A stretch of 64,000 nucleotides of DNA, taken from the NCBI RefSeq assembly GCF_000368965.1, contig NZ_KB849779.1:186001-250000 (forward strand), given 5' to 3'. The stretch comes from Acinetobacter calcoaceticus DSM 30006 = CIP 81.8 (GTDB lineage: Bacteria; Pseudomonadota; Gammaproteobacteria; Pseudomonadales; Moraxellaceae). The translations under genes were made by a program, and so were the position numbers. This document shows, piece after piece, positions 36,893 through 46,973 of this stretch; within the stretch, counting starts at the first letter, position 1, and each line of letters opens with the position of its first letter. The notes under the pieces are model-generated. The model was not told where the DNA came from. It saw only the letters and a program-made list of their open reading frames with translations, and made no database searches.

Positions 36893-37024
36893 GGCTACTC
36901 TTATTATCAGGTATTAGAATTTCATCTACCTAACAATAGTGATGTACTTCACACTTTTTGTCTGTATAAAATCTGCATCGTTTCTTAACAATTGATGTGG
37001 ATAAAGCAGTATTTATCCACAGTT

Positions 37025-37783
37025 TTATTTCACCCAGCCAATTTCTCGGGCAGTAGGTAAACCTATGATCGTTTCTTGTAAATTATTGGGCATTTTACTA
37101 CTCTGCTCAGATAAGGCAGTGCGACCCCCCATAATTTCAGCTTGATTTTGCGGATAAAGAGGAATTTTTTCTGGTTGACCATAACCTAGAGGATAAATCG
37201 GCTGTCCTGTTTTTAAATCATATTTGTCCTGTGCTCCAAAGCCATGTAAAAGCTCATGAACGATGACGACTTGATTTTGTGAAGCTTGTGTTTTGGTCGC
37301 AAATAAATTAACACTACCAATGCGCCCTTTTTCTAAAGCAGTCGAATGGATCAAGACCTTCTGATAATTTGGATCATAATAATTTAAGTAAAGTTTGAGT
37401 GAGGCTCCACTATCTTCAGGTTGTTGTTGTCGCCATGCATAAAACCGAAACTTTAAGCTCCACCAAATAACATGCAAGATATTGGCATTTTCAGGAACCT
37501 CTGGTGGTCGTTGCTGTAACTGTTGTCCTAAACGAATTACAAAGTTTCCTGTTTGCCCGCGATAATGCTGTGACCATTCATCTAGATAGTTTTTAATTGC
37601 CCAAAAATCTTCGTTTTTTAACTGATGAATATAGGTCTGTGTTGTCTGTAAACCATCAGCATTCACTGGATGTAGAACGACTACAACTGTGTGATTCCAA
37701 TCTTGATTCTGATCTCGCCATGCCTGAACAGCAACAATCAACAAAATAATTAATAAGCATAAGACCCGAATGTTTTTCCACAT
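37025..37783 (-). CDS. Putative membrane-anchored HExxH-type metalloprotease
   Basis: I do not recognise a family name. The 252-aa protein has an N-terminal membrane anchor or signal (IRVLCLLIILLIVAVQAW, about 5-22) and, around residues 180-200, VVIVHELLHGFGAQDKYD, which contains HELLH followed by a possible third ligand (Asp). This pattern is typical of zincin metallopeptidases. The remainder has Trp-rich stretches. It probably faces the periplasm. No other domain seen. Confidence 0.65.
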   Translation of the reverse strand: MWKNIRVLCLLIILLIVAVQAWRDQNQDWNHTVVVVLHPVNADGLQTTQTYIHQLKNEDFWAIKNYLDEWSQHYRGQTGNFVIRLGQQLQQRPPEVPENANILHVIWWSLKFRFYAWRQQQPEDSGASLKLYLNYYDPNYQKVLIHSTALEKGRIGSVNLFATKTQASQNQVVIVHELLHGFGAQDKYDLKTGQPIYPLGYGQPEKIPLYPQNQAEIMGGRTALSEQSSKMPNNLQETIIGLPTAREIGWVK

Positions 37784-37830
37784 TCTTATTCCCCATAAAA
37801 TTAAAATTTTCTTTTATTGTTTTAGACATA

Positions 37831-37857
37831 AAAAATGCTAGCTGAGCTAGCATTTTT
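37831..37857 (-). terminator. Rho-independent terminator after topA
   Basis: Stem AAAAATGCTAGC (37831-37842) with GCTAGCATTTTT (37846-37857), 3-base loop. Confidence 0.8.
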
Positions 37858-37871
37858 TATAGTGGGCTTGT

Positions 37872-40508
37872 TTAACCCTCAACCCATTTGCCATCTTGAT
37901 AAATCAGGCTCCATTTGGTTTGTTTACCCTCTGGTGTTTCAGAGCCTACATATTGTGATTGATTCTTACGACTGAATTTCACAACTGCTGGATTACCTTC
38001 TGGGTCTACATCTGGTGCTTGCAAAATAAATTGATATTTTGGATCAAGCTGAGCTGCAACACTACGTAACTCAGCAACTTTTGGCGCACGTGTTTCACGA
38101 ATTTTCGGGAATTTACTCGCTGCCAAGAATAAACCTGCTGCGCCATCACGTAACACAAAGAAGTCATCATGTTTCGCTGAACGTAAATGCTCCATTTTGA
38201 TTGGCTCTACACGTGGAGGTGCAGGTTGACCACTCTTCAAGACTTTACGTGTATTGTCACAACTGGTACAAGCGAAATATGGACCGAAACGTCCCGTCTT
38301 AAGCTGCATTTCACCATCACATTTGTCACATGGGATCGTTGGGCCATCATAACCCTTGATCTTGAACTCTCCTTCTTCAAGCTCAAAACCATCACAGTCC
38401 GGGTTGTTACCACATACGTGCAGTTTACGACCACCATCAATCACATAGCTGTCCATGGCTGTGCCACATTTCTCACAGCGATGCTTTGACATCAAGTCTG
38501 CTGTTTCTGCACCATCATCATCAGATAGAGCAGCTAACGACTCAACAGGTGTTAAGTTCAGTGTACCTTTACAACGTTCTTTAGGCGGTAGGTTATAGCC
38601 AGAACATCCTAAGAATACACCAGTTGTACCCGTACGAATCTGCATTGGACGTGAGCATTCAGGGCAATGTACTGCTGGTACTTCAACCGGTTGGTTACGG
38701 CGCATTCCCTGCTCACCCTGAGCATTGGTTAGGCGTTTCTTAAAGTCGCCATAGAAAGTGTCTAGCAACTCTTTCCAGTTACGCTCGCCTGTTGCAACCT
38801 TATCAAGCTGACCTTCAAGATCTGCCGTAAAGGCATAATTCATCAGGTTATTAAAACTTTCATCCAGACGATCCGTCACAATTTCACCCATTTTTTCGGC
38901 AAAAAGACGACGGTTTTCTAACTTAACGTAACCACGTTCCTGAATGGTAGAAATAATAGCTGCATAGATCGAAGGACGGCCAATACTACGTTTTTCAAGC
39001 TCTTTAACTAAAGATGCTTCAGTAAAACGTGCAGGTGGTTTAGTAAAGTGCTGACTTGGATCTAACTTTTCTAATTTTAAAATTTCGCCTACTTTAATTG
39101 CAGGTAAAATAATATCGTCATCTGACTTATTCGCGCCACGTACTTTAGTGAAGCCTTCAAATACAAGCGTACGGCCTTTTGCCTTTAACTCAACATTCGC
39201 TGCTTCAACAATCAAAGTAGAAGATAAATATTCTGCTGGTGTCATTTGACACGCAACAAATTGACGCCAAATCAAATCATATAGGCGTTGAGCATCACGC
39301 TCTACACCCGCAAGCTGATCGCCAGTAAGCGCAACATTTGACGGACGAATCGCTTCATGGGCTTCTTGAGCACCCGCTTTGTTACCATAGCGGTTTGGCT
39401 TTGCTGGTATATATTTTTCACCATATTGGCTTTCAATATGAGCACGTACCATGCTTACTGCATCATCACTCAAGAAAGTTGAGTCAGTACGCATATAGGT
39501 AATAAAACCTGCCTCATACAAGCGCTGCGCCAGCATCATGGTTTTCTTTACAGAAAAGCCTAAACGCGTACTTGCAGCTTGCTGTAACGTTGAAGTGATA
39601 TAAGGTGCACTTGGATTGACCTTAGTCGGTTTATCTTCACGCTGTGCAACTTTATATTCAGCACCCTTTAGAACATCTAATAAAGCATCAGTTTCAGCTT
39701 TATTTTTCAGTTTAAGTGTTTTACCAGCCTGTCTAAATGCTTCAAGACGAATATCATCTTTTTTGGACTGAGTATCTGCAAAAACTTGCCAATATTCTTC
39801 TGGAATAAATGCACGAATTTCACGCTCACGCTCTACAACCAGTTTCACTGCTACTGACTGCACACGTCCGGCAGATAAACCACGGGCAATTTTTTCCCAA
39901 AGTAATGGCGACACCATAAAGCCCACTACACGGTCTAAGAAACGACGTGCTTGTTGAGCATTTACACGATTTAGATCTAGACGTGTTGGTTGTTTAAATG
40001 CTTCTTGAATGGCATTTTTGGTAATTTCGTTGAACACCACGCGGTGATAACGACTGTCATCACCACCGATAACTTCTCTTAGGTGCCAAGCAATGGCTTC
40101 CCCTTCTCTATCCAAGTCCGTTGCGAGATAGATTGCATCGGCATCTTTGGCGAGTTTTTTGAGTTCAGCTACAACATTTTCTTTACCAGGCAGAACTTCG
40201 TAATGAGCTTCCCAACCATGCTCAGGATCAACCCCCATACGATTAACTAAAGCCTGACTAGCTTTTTGTTCTTTTTCGGCTTCGGTGAGTTTAGTCCGGG
40301 CAGCCGGCTTTTTCTCTGTTGATTTACTGCCGCCTGTTGGCAAGTCACGTACGTGACCTACAGAAGACTTTACAATGAATTGCGACCCCAAATATTTATT
40401 GATGGTTTTCGCTTTGGCAGGCGACTCCACAATCACTAAGGCACGTTTAGGTGCAGCAGGTGCAGTAGATGCTGTGCTTTGAGATGCAGAGCGCGAGGTA
40501 TTCGCCAT
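37872..40508 (-). CDS. topA: DNA topoisomerase I
   Basis: The 878-aa type IA enzyme relaxes negative supercoils. It has an N-terminal Toprim domain ([17 protein letters not shown], about 26-42; [12 protein letters not shown]), the catalytic Tyr in [11 protein letters not shown] (about 335-345), and three C-terminal Cys4 zinc fingers: [20 protein letters not shown] and [10 protein letters not shown] (about 625-770). A low-complexity Ser/Ala/Thr N-terminal 20 residues precede Toprim. The gene is followed by the terminator at 37831. Confidence 0.97.
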   Translation of the reverse strand: MANTSRSASQSTASTAPAAPKRALVIVESPAKAKTINKYLGSQFIVKSSVGHVRDLPTGGSKSTEKKPAARTKLTEAEKEQKASQALVNRMGVDPEHGWEAHYEVLPGKENVVAELKKLAKDADAIYLATDLDREGEAIAWHLREVIGGDDSRYHRVVFNEITKNAIQEAFKQPTRLDLNRVNAQQARRFLDRVVGFMVSPLLWEKIARGLSAGRVQSVAVKLVVEREREIRAFIPEEYWQVFADTQSKKDDIRLEAFRQAGKTLKLKNKAETDALLDVLKGAEYKVAQREDKPTKVNPSAPYITSTLQQAASTRLGFSVKKTMMLAQRLYEAGFITYMRTDSTFLSDDAVSMVRAHIESQYGEKYIPAKPNRYGNKAGAQEAHEAIRPSNVALTGDQLAGVERDAQRLYDLIWRQFVACQMTPAEYLSSTLIVEAANVELKAKGRTLVFEGFTKVRGANKSDDDIILPAIKVGEILKLEKLDPSQHFTKPPARFTEASLVKELEKRSIGRPSIYAAIISTIQERGYVKLENRRLFAEKMGEIVTDRLDESFNNLMNYAFTADLEGQLDKVATGERNWKELLDTFYGDFKKRLTNAQGEQGMRRNQPVEVPAVHCPECSRPMQIRTGTTGVFLGCSGYNLPPKERCKGTLNLTPVESLAALSDDDGAETADLMSKHRCEKCGTAMDSYVIDGGRKLHVCGNNPDCDGFELEEGEFKIKGYDGPTIPCDKCDGEMQLKTGRFGPYFACTSCDNTRKVLKSGQPAPPRVEPIKMEHLRSAKHDDFFVLRDGAAGLFLAASKFPKIRETRAPKVAELRSVAAQLDPKYQFILQAPDVDPEGNPAVVKFSRKNQSQYVGSETPEGKQTKWSLIYQDGKWVEG

Positions 40509-40543
40509 ATAAAATGTTATTCCTATACCAATAAATTTAAAAA

Positions 40544-40993
40544 TCAGGCTTTAGCCAAGGCCAACAGATAAGCCTTCATCTCATCTAATTGTGTCGCTCT
40601 TAGGTCTGATTCCTCATCCCAATAAAGCCCTACACAGTTTGCCTGCATATCAATAGCATAAATCCCTTTTAATGCAATGGGAGAATCATTAAATTTCTCA
40701 TCACCCTGAATTACTTTTAACTTGCCGTCTATAACGCGAGCACGCATTAAAGATAAACGGGCATCAGGAATCAATACACTATAATAAGCAACCATGCTGG
40801 CACGTTTTTCAGTAGCCATTGGGACATGTGTCCATTCAGGTGCAACGATTACACGTGGATGTAACCCTATTTTACGGGCTTTATCTCGCATAATACCAAG
40901 TGCCTTTTCACGTGGGCTCACTCTTAAACCAAAAATGGAGCCTAGTACGAAAAGAACAATGATAACGGTAACCCAAATTCCCATATTGTCCAT
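40544..40993 (-). CDS. Hypothetical protein with one N-terminal membrane helix
   Basis: I do not recognise a family. The 149-aa protein has a membrane anchor ([20 protein letters not shown], about 6-25) followed by a basic region with [25 protein letters not shown] split in that order and a soluble domain with a Trp-rich segment. It lies 35 bases upstream of topA on the same strand, so it may be co-transcribed. Function unknown. Confidence 0.7.
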   Translation of the reverse strand: MDNMGIWVTVIIVLFVLGSIFGLRVSPREKALGIMRDKARKIGLHPRVIVAPEWTHVPMATEKRASMVAYYSVLIPDARLSLMRARVIDGKLKVIQGDEKFNDSPIALKGIYAIDMQANCVGLYWDEESDLRATQLDEMKAYLLALAKA

Positions 40994-41141
40994 AGCAAAA
41001 CCTATTAATCTCTTTTATTAGAGTTGCATAAGCTGACCAGAAAACGCAAGTTACATCATAAAAATAATGCCCGATAAGATCGCAAGGCCCAAAATATTGG
41101 TATTTCAAGGTGCAAATTGCCGTGAGATTATTTAAATATGT

Positions 41142-41519
41142 TTAAGGGTTCTGATCGCTCGCAACCAATGCCAATTTACCAAATTGATCAAGATGGGCAT
41201 CTCCCCATAGTTTTAAAGCAAACAAAATTTGCTCTAGACTCCGCCCTAAATCAGTTAGAGAGTACTCAACCTTAGGCGGAACTTGAGGATAAACTTCCCG
41301 ATGGATAATTCCATCTTGTTCTAACTCACGTAACTGATTTGTCAGCATTCTTTGGGTAATGCTTGGAACACGCTTTCGGATTTCATTAAACCTTAAGGTG
41401 CCTTCATTAAACAAATGCCAAAGGATGACGCATTTCCACTTTCCATCAATCAAACTAATGGCTGCTTCAACTGAACAACCCGGAGAGCAATCAAAACTTG
41501 AATGTCGTGCTTTTGCCAT
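41142..41519 (-). CDS. HxlR-family transcriptional regulator
   Basis: The 125-aa protein is a winged-helix HxlR/DUF24 regulator: GKWKCVILWHLFNEGTLRF (about 26-44) and ITQRMLTNQLRELEQDGIIHR (recognition helix, about 54-74). It has Cys11, Cys15 and Cys30. Redox-sensing members such as YodB and QorR use cysteines close to the N-terminus, so a thiol switch is plausible. It is divergent from a quinone-reductase-like enzyme, as QorR is from qor2 in Corynebacterium. Confidence 0.9.
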   Translation of the reverse strand: MAKARHSSFDCSPGCSVEAAISLIDGKWKCVILWHLFNEGTLRFNEIRKRVPSITQRMLTNQLRELEQDGIIHREVYPQVPPKVEYSLTDLGRSLEQILFALKLWGDAHLDQFGKLALVASDQNP

Positions 41520-41524
41520 TTTAC

Positions 41525-41542
41525 AGTATCCTTTTTGACACT
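41525..41542. promoter_or_regulatory. Candidate HxlR operator
   Basis: AGTATC (41525-41530) and GACACT (41537-41542) form an inverted repeat with 5 of 6 complementary bases and a 6-base spacer, adjoining the HxlR start. The classic HxlR motif is a loose TACT/AGTA dyad, so support is moderate. Confidence 0.35.
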
Positions 41543-41618
41543 ATGAGCGTTATTTGTCTGTAGTCACCCAATTTAAGCTTACGTTATGATCAAACTCCCA
41601 ACAAGAGGAATTATTATT

Positions 41619-42629
41619 ATGAAAGCTGTGGCATATCAAAAAGCAGGTCCCATTACATCACCAGAGGCACTGGTTGACGTCGAACTAGAGACACCTGTTG
41701 CAGAAGGTCATGATCTACTTGTCCGTGTCCAAGCGGTCTCTGTGAACCCTGTAGACACAAAAATTCGTAAGAATGTAAGCACAGATAATAATCAGTGGAA
41801 GACTCTTGGCTGGGATGCGGTAGGTGTCGTTGAAGCGATTGGAGACAAAGTCTCACAATTTAAAGTCGGAGATGTGGTTTGGTATGCAGGTGCACTCAAT
41901 CGCCAAGGCAGTAATAGTGAATTACAGTTGGTTGATGAACGCATTGTGGGTCATAAACCAAAAACCTTAGAACCTACAGAAGCAGCGGCCCTTCCTTTAA
42001 CCGCAATCACGGCGTGGGAAATGCTATTTGATCGGTTACAGGTCCCAAAAGTTGCCCCAGAAAATACATCAATATTAGTGATTGGGGGAGCTGGTGGAGT
42101 AGGCTCAATCACAATTCAGCTACTCAAACAGTTGACCAATCTCACTATTATTTCTACCGCTTCACGAACCGAAACTAAAGAATGGGTTAAGCAACTCGGT
42201 GCTGATTATGTACTAGATCATAGTCACCCTTTAACGGCACAAATCAAGCAATTAGGTTTAAATGCACCTTTATATGTGTTCTCGACTACCCAAACAGATC
42301 AACATTTATCGGATATCGTAGAGTTGATTGCACCACAAGGTCATTTTGGCTTAATTGATGATCCGGCACAGTTAGATATTAAACCTTTTAAATCTAAGTC
42401 TGTATCAGTGCACTGGGAATTTATGTTCACTCGTTCCATGTATCAAACCCAAGACATGGTTAAACAAAGTGAATTACTCAGTGAGGTTGCCGAACTTGTT
42501 GACGCTGGTAAAATCAAGACCACTGTTTCGCAAGTTTTAAGCCCAATTAATGCTCAAAACCTAAAACTGGCTCACCAACAAATTGAAAGTGGTACAACAA
42601 AAGGGAAAATTGTATTGCATGGTTTTTAA
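41619..42629 (+). CDS. Zinc-independent MDR-family quinone oxidoreductase
   Basis: The enzyme belongs to the medium-chain dehydrogenase/reductase family, with a GroES-like N-terminal domain and a Rossmann domain with GGAGGVGS (about 155-162). It lacks the Cys/His zinc ligands, which fits quinone oxidoreductases. I start at ATG 41619 (336 aa; MKAVAYQKAGP), with GAGGAA upstream; the start at 41586 lacks a ribosome site. The divergent HxlR regulator suggests induction by quinones or electrophiles, which is inference. Confidence 0.82.
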   Translation: MKAVAYQKAGPITSPEALVDVELETPVAEGHDLLVRVQAVSVNPVDTKIRKNVSTDNNQWKTLGWDAVGVVEAIGDKVSQFKVGDVVWYAGALNRQGSNSELQLVDERIVGHKPKTLEPTEAAALPLTAITAWEMLFDRLQVPKVAPENTSILVIGGAGGVGSITIQLLKQLTNLTIISTASRTETKEWVKQLGADYVLDHSHPLTAQIKQLGLNAPLYVFSTTQTDQHLSDIVELIAPQGHFGLIDDPAQLDIKPFKSKSVSVHWEFMFTRSMYQTQDMVKQSELLSEVAELVDAGKIKTTVSQVLSPINAQNLKLAHQQIESGTTKGKIVLHGF

Positions 42630-42650
42630 GCAAAATTCATAAATATTCCC

Positions 42651-42687
42651 TAATAAAATGGCAAGTATTGAACTTGCCATTTTATTA
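42651..42687. terminator. Bidirectional terminator between oxidoreductase gene and slyX
   Basis: Stem of 16 bp (42651-42666 with 42672-42687, core AATGGCAAGT/ACTTGCCATT), loop ATTGA. It overlaps the slyX stop codon. Confidence 0.85.
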
Positions 42688-42930
42688 ATAGTGAGGAGGT
42701 TTATTGGTTAATGGGTCAAAAGCGGCAATACCTTCTGATAAATCCGATGATTCCATACGTTGATAAAGAAATTGCATTTGTTTTTTTAAATCAGCTATTT
42801 CTTGGGTCTGAATAGCGAGTTGTTGATTTAATTCTTCAACTAAATCATCCAAAAATGTAATTCGCACTTGCAAATCTTCAATGGGTGCGGACAATGACGC
42901 TTGATCATCATGATATGGTGGTTTAGTCAT
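42685..42930 (-). CDS. slyX: SlyX-like protein
   Basis: The 81-aa protein has a coiled coil (about 17-60, with a leucine/isoleucine heptad) and the SlyX-type C-terminus ending in KPPHY. Function of SlyX is unknown in any organism; it was found through a slyD phenotype in E. coli. It is divergent from uup, with 32 bases between their starts. Confidence 0.85.
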   Translation of the reverse strand: MTKPPYHDDQASLSAPIEDLQVRITFLDDLVEELNQQLAIQTQEIADLKKQMQFLYQRMESSDLSEGIAAFDPLTNKPPHY

Positions 42931-42962
42931 TTAAATCCTCATTTGAGATTCTGGAAAACATT

Positions 42963-44873
42963 ATGGCCTATATTACCCTAAGGGATGTCCAACTTGCTTT
43001 TGGCGGACCTGCCTTGCTCGATGGCGCGAACTTTAATCTAGAGCGTGGCGAACGAGTCTGTTTAATTGGTCGTAATGGTGAAGGTAAGTCTACTTTACTT
43101 AAACTGATCGAGGGAAGCCTATTACCAGATTCTGGTGAAGTTTCCATTCAAAATGGTCTAACTGTTTCAATGTTAGCCCAAGACGTTCCAATGGACTCTG
43201 GCAAAGTAGCCGACATTGTGGCAGATGGTGCCGGAGAAGCGGCAGAAGTACTCAGAGCTTATCATGAAGCGACTGACGCTTGTATGCTAGGAGATATGGA
43301 AGCCTGTGATCGTATGGGTAACCTTCAGCATAAGCTAGACCAACTAGACGGTTGGGCACTCGAAAATAAAGTAAATGCTCTTCTAAGCAAAATGGGACTT
43401 GATCCAAATGCCGACTTAGCAGACTTATCTGGTGGACGTAAACGCCGTGTTTTACTAGCACGTGCTCTTTTGACACAACCGGATGTATTACTTCTAGACG
43501 AACCAACGAACCATTTAGATGTTGAAAGTATTGAATGGCTAGAAAAATTCTTACTTGATCAAAATAATTTAACGCTTCTGTTTATTTCACATGACCGTTC
43601 TTTTGTAGATAGCATTGCAACTCGAATTGTAGAACTCGATCGAGGCGTTTTACGCACTTATGAAGGTAACTATTCACGTTATTTAGAGCTTAAAGCTCAG
43701 CAAATGGAAGCAGAAGAAAAGCAGAATGCTTTATTTGATAAAAAATTAGCTGAAGAAGAAGCTTGGATTCGTCAAGGTATTAAGGCTCGTCGTACCCGTA
43801 ATGAAGGCCGCGTGCGCGCTTTAAAAGCTTTACGTGATGAATCAAAAGCACGTCGCTCACAACAAGGCAAAGTGAGTATGGCGACTCAAGATGCAAATCG
43901 CTCGGGTAAATTAGTATTTGATATCGAACATTTAAGCGTCGCTTACGATGACAATTTACTGATCAAAGATTTTTCTGCCCTTGTTATGCGTGGTGATCGT
44001 ATTGGCTTAGTAGGTGATAACGGCGTTGGTAAAACTACGTTGATTAAAGCCATTTTAGGTGAACTCGAACATGGCGGTTCAGTTAAAACAGGTACACAGT
44101 TAGAAGTTGCCTATTTTGACCAGTTACGTAATGCCTTAGACCTTGAAAAAACAGTCATGGCAAACGTTTCAGAAGGCTCTGACTTCGTTGATGTAAATGG
44201 CAACCGTCGTCATATCTACAGCTATTTACAAGACTTCTTATTTTCACCTGAACGTGCCCGTACTCCAGTAAAAGCACTTTCTGGTGGTGAACGAAATCGT
44301 ATCTTACTGGCTAAATTGTTACTCAAACCATCCAATCTAATTGTAATGGATGAACCAACCAATGACTTGGATATGGTGACTCTTGAGCTACTTGAAGAAA
44401 TGTTATCTGATTATAAAGGTACGTTGCTTCTCATTAGCCATGACCGTGCATTTATGGATAACGTAGTAACATCTACATGGGTATTTGATGGTAAAGGCAA
44501 TATTGCTGAGTACATCGGTGGCTACCAAGACTATTTGCAACAACGTCCAGATGACAAAGTAGTAGATCAGAAATCTGACGTTAAAAAAGCTCAGGCAAAA
44601 GCTGAAGCAGACAAAGCTGCCGCCCAAAGTACCGTTAAAAAGGTCAAACTGAGTTATAAAGATCAGCGTGAACTTGAACAATTACCCGCTGAAATTGAAA
44701 ACCTAGAAAAGGAGCAAGCAGAACTTTCTGAGAAACTTGTAGATGGTTCATGGTTTATTAAAGATGCTGATGCAGCAACAAAAGCAAGCCAACGTCTTAC
44801 AGAAATTGACGAGTTATTACTTGAAAAATTGGAACGTTGGGACGTGCTTGAACAAATGAGTAAAGGAAACTAA
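42963..44873 (+). CDS. uup: Uup, ABC-F family ATPase
   Basis: The 636-aa protein has two ABC domains with no membrane segment. Walker A is GRNGEGKST (about 36-44) and GDNGVGKTT (about 350-358); the signatures are LSGGRKRRVLLARAL and LSGGERNRILLAKLL; Walker B is LLLDEPTNHLD and LIVMDEPTNDLD. A C-terminal coiled coil (about 540-630) is typical of Uup and binds DNA. Uup affects transposon excision and ribosome-related functions. The ABC-F linker lies between domains. Confidence 0.93.
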   Translation: MAYITLRDVQLAFGGPALLDGANFNLERGERVCLIGRNGEGKSTLLKLIEGSLLPDSGEVSIQNGLTVSMLAQDVPMDSGKVADIVADGAGEAAEVLRAYHEATDACMLGDMEACDRMGNLQHKLDQLDGWALENKVNALLSKMGLDPNADLADLSGGRKRRVLLARALLTQPDVLLLDEPTNHLDVESIEWLEKFLLDQNNLTLLFISHDRSFVDSIATRIVELDRGVLRTYEGNYSRYLELKAQQMEAEEKQNALFDKKLAEEEAWIRQGIKARRTRNEGRVRALKALRDESKARRSQQGKVSMATQDANRSGKLVFDIEHLSVAYDDNLLIKDFSALVMRGDRIGLVGDNGVGKTTLIKAILGELEHGGSVKTGTQLEVAYFDQLRNALDLEKTVMANVSEGSDFVDVNGNRRHIYSYLQDFLFSPERARTPVKALSGGERNRILLAKLLLKPSNLIVMDEPTNDLDMVTLELLEEMLSDYKGTLLLISHDRAFMDNVVTSTWVFDGKGNIAEYIGGYQDYLQQRPDDKVVDQKSDVKKAQAKAEADKAAAQSTVKKVKLSYKDQRELEQLPAEIENLEKEQAELSEKLVDGSWFIKDADAATKASQRLTEIDELLLEKLERWDVLEQMSKGN

Positions 44874-44903
44874 TCAGCTTTACTTTGCTAAAAAGAACAT
44901 AAA

Positions 44904-44937
44904 AGAGCCTCCTTAAATTAAGGGGGCTCTTTTTTTA
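44904..44937 (+). terminator. Rho-independent terminator after uup
   Basis: A 13-bp stem with one T-G wobble (44904-44916 with 44918-44930; core AGAGCC/GGCTCT) is followed by TTTTTTT. Confidence 0.85.
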
Positions 44938-45105
44938 TATTAAGAATATAAGCTTTTTTAAAATCAAAGCTTCTATATCACATTCCTATAATGGATTATA
45001 TCTTCGCTATTTTTAGTATTTTAAAATAGCCTTGTGCTTGAATATAAGACTTATAAAAATAATTATGTTATATGTATATGCATAATAATATTGGAGTGAT
45101 TTCGC

Positions 45106-45738
45106 ATGCTGGAGCTTTCTCAAATTTTGGCATTTGGACTAATTTGTTTGGCGATGGTACTCACTCCTGGCCCCAATATGATTTACCTGATTTCCCGCTC
45201 AATTTGCCAAGGAAAAACAGCAGGATTTATCTCTTTAGGCGGGGTAGCTGCAGGTTTTATCTTTTATATGCTTTGCGCATCTTTTGGTATTACGGCGTTA
45301 ATTGTTGCTGTTCCCTATGCCTATGACACTATTCGTATTGCGGGTGCAATTTATTTACTCTGGCTTGCATGGAAAGCATTACGCCCAAATGCCTCCCCTA
45401 TTTTTAATGTAAAAGATTTATCAGTAGATTCTCCAGCTAAACTTTTTTTAATGGGTTTTGCCACAAACTTGCTTAATCCTAAAATTGCCATTATGTATTT
45501 ATCTTTACTGCCACAGTTTATTCACCCACAACAAGGCAGTATTTTATGGCAATCAATCCAACTTGGTACGATTCAAATTTTTGTAAGCGTTTCGGTAAAT
45601 GCTCTTATTGTACTTTCTGCGGGTAGCATTGCACTTTTTCTACAAGAAAAGCCTCTTTGGGCCAATATACAGCGCTGGCTCATGGGAACTGTATTAGCCG
45701 GACTCGCTGTTAAAATTCTTTTAGAAAATCGCCGATAA
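45106..45738 (+). CDS. LysE/RhtB-family amino acid exporter
   Basis: The 210-aa protein has six membrane segments and the LysE-family motif near the N-terminus (LTPGPNMIYLISRSICQGK, about 20-38) with GVAAGF following. Members export lysine, threonine or homoserine lactones; the substrate cannot be identified. Stands alone, with a hairpin 42 bases downstream. Confidence 0.87.
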   Translation: MLELSQILAFGLICLAMVLTPGPNMIYLISRSICQGKTAGFISLGGVAAGFIFYMLCASFGITALIVAVPYAYDTIRIAGAIYLLWLAWKALRPNASPIFNVKDLSVDSPAKLFLMGFATNLLNPKIAIMYLSLLPQFIHPQQGSILWQSIQLGTIQIFVSVSVNALIVLSAGSIALFLQEKPLWANIQRWLMGTVLAGLAVKILLENRR

Positions 45739-45780
45739 TCCAGCCTCTTATTTCAAACTCTCTTAACACTCAATTGAACA

Positions 45781-45815
45781 GTGTATTACGACGATAAATG
45801 CAGTTCGTGATACAC
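45781..45815 (+). promoter_or_regulatory. Hairpin/dyad before lpxL (terminator of lysE-type gene or operator)
   Basis: GTGTATTACGA (45781-45791) and TCGTGATACAC (45805-45815) pair over 11 bases with one T-G wobble, 13-base loop, followed by TTTT. As RNA it could end the exporter transcript; as DNA it is a dyad 38 bases before the acyltransferase start. Confidence 0.4.
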
Positions 45816-45853
45816 TTTTGCCAGTTTTAACTTTTTGAAATCTTTTTATCGTT

Positions 45854-46789
45854 ATGAGCCAAAAGCAGCCTTATACGCCCGGTGAGTTTCAATGGTCCTT
45901 TTTACTGCCTAAATATTGGGGTGTTTGGATTGCTATTGTTTTTTTAATGCTTTTGGCTATTTTACCATGGGCCATACAATGGCGTCTGGCGCATAGCGTA
46001 GCTCATCTGGCTTGGAAATATCTAAAATCACGCCGTAAAACAACTATTCGTAATTTAGAAGTCTGCTTTCCTGAATGGTCTGCCGATAAAGTTCAACAGC
46101 AAGCTCAACAAGTTTTTGTCGATATGATGCTTGGGGTGTTTGAAACCTTAAATGCATGGTACAACCCGCGCTGGTTTAAAAACCGAGTCACCATTGAAGG
46201 GTTAGAACACATTACCAATGCCCAAGCTCAAGGCAAAGGTGTTTTATTACTAGGCACTCACAGTACTCTACTCGACGCTGGTGGTTATATTTGTGCTCAA
46301 TATTTCGAGCCTGATGTTGTCTATCGTCCTCAAAATAATCCATTACTCGATATGCTCATTTATCGTTGCCGTGCCACTATCTATAAAGCACAAATCGATC
46401 ATGACGATATGCGTGGTTTAATTCGTCATCTTAAAGATGGCGATGCAATTTGGTATAGCCCAGATCAAGACTTTGGTTTAAAACAAGGCGTTATGGCACC
46501 TTTCTTTGGTGTACCAGCTGCCACAGTCACTGCACACCGCCGCTTATTAAAAATCTCGAAAGCAGTCGCCGTGCCTTTATATTTCTACCGTCATGGGGAT
46601 ATTAAGAACCCCAAATATCATGTTCTGATTGAACCTACGGTCGACAATATGCCAAGTGAAGATGAAGTTGATGATGCAACACGCGTCAATAAAATTATTG
46701 AAAATCAGCTTCGAATCGCACCGACTCAATATATGTGGTTCCACCGCAGATTTAAAACACGTCCTGAAGGGTATGAAGAAATTTATTAA
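45854..46789 (+). CDS. lpxL: LpxL-like lipid A (Kdo2-lipid IVA) acyltransferase
   Basis: The 311-aa protein has an N-terminal membrane anchor (about 25-45) and the HX4D catalytic motif of the lysophospholipid acyltransferase superfamily, GTHSTLLDAGG (His about 133). The block YSPDQDFGLKQGVMAPFFGV is typical of LpxL/LpxM/LpxP. It adds a secondary acyl chain to lipid A in the inner membrane. I prefer LpxL over LpxM because it adjoins lpsB and not the known lpxM context, from memory. Symbol is tentative. Confidence 0.72.
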   Translation: MSQKQPYTPGEFQWSFLLPKYWGVWIAIVFLMLLAILPWAIQWRLAHSVAHLAWKYLKSRRKTTIRNLEVCFPEWSADKVQQQAQQVFVDMMLGVFETLNAWYNPRWFKNRVTIEGLEHITNAQAQGKGVLLLGTHSTLLDAGGYICAQYFEPDVVYRPQNNPLLDMLIYRCRATIYKAQIDHDDMRGLIRHLKDGDAIWYSPDQDFGLKQGVMAPFFGVPAATVTAHRRLLKISKAVAVPLYFYRHGDIKNPKYHVLIEPTVDNMPSEDEVDDATRVNKIIENQLRIAPTQYMWFHRRFKTRPEGYEEIY

Positions 46790-46848
46790 ATAATCTTCCG
46801 TAATTACCGCATCATAGTTATAAACATCTAAATAATATCCAGTATGTA

Positions 46849-46952
46849 CTATCGTGCGAAGGCGACAAGGATGTCGCCCGTTGGACTACGACATCATGGA
46901 TGTGTCGTTAGTCCAACAAATGGTTTTGTTACTTTTGCCAAAACAAAAGTAA
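46849..46952. repeat. Dispersed palindromic intergenic repeat, copy B
   Basis: Shares with copy A (11385-11529) CTATCGTGC, GGCGACAxGGATGTCGCC, GGATGTGTCGT, CAAATGGTTTT and the TTACTTTTG/CAAAAGTAA hairpin (46929-46937 with 46944-46952). In this copy the central part also forms a near-perfect dyad, GTTGGACTA... ...TAGTCCAAC (46880-46917). It lies between lpxL and lpsB and is noncoding as far as I can see. Confidence 0.65.
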
Positions 46953-46973
46953 GGAGTAAACTCCAAATATTGA

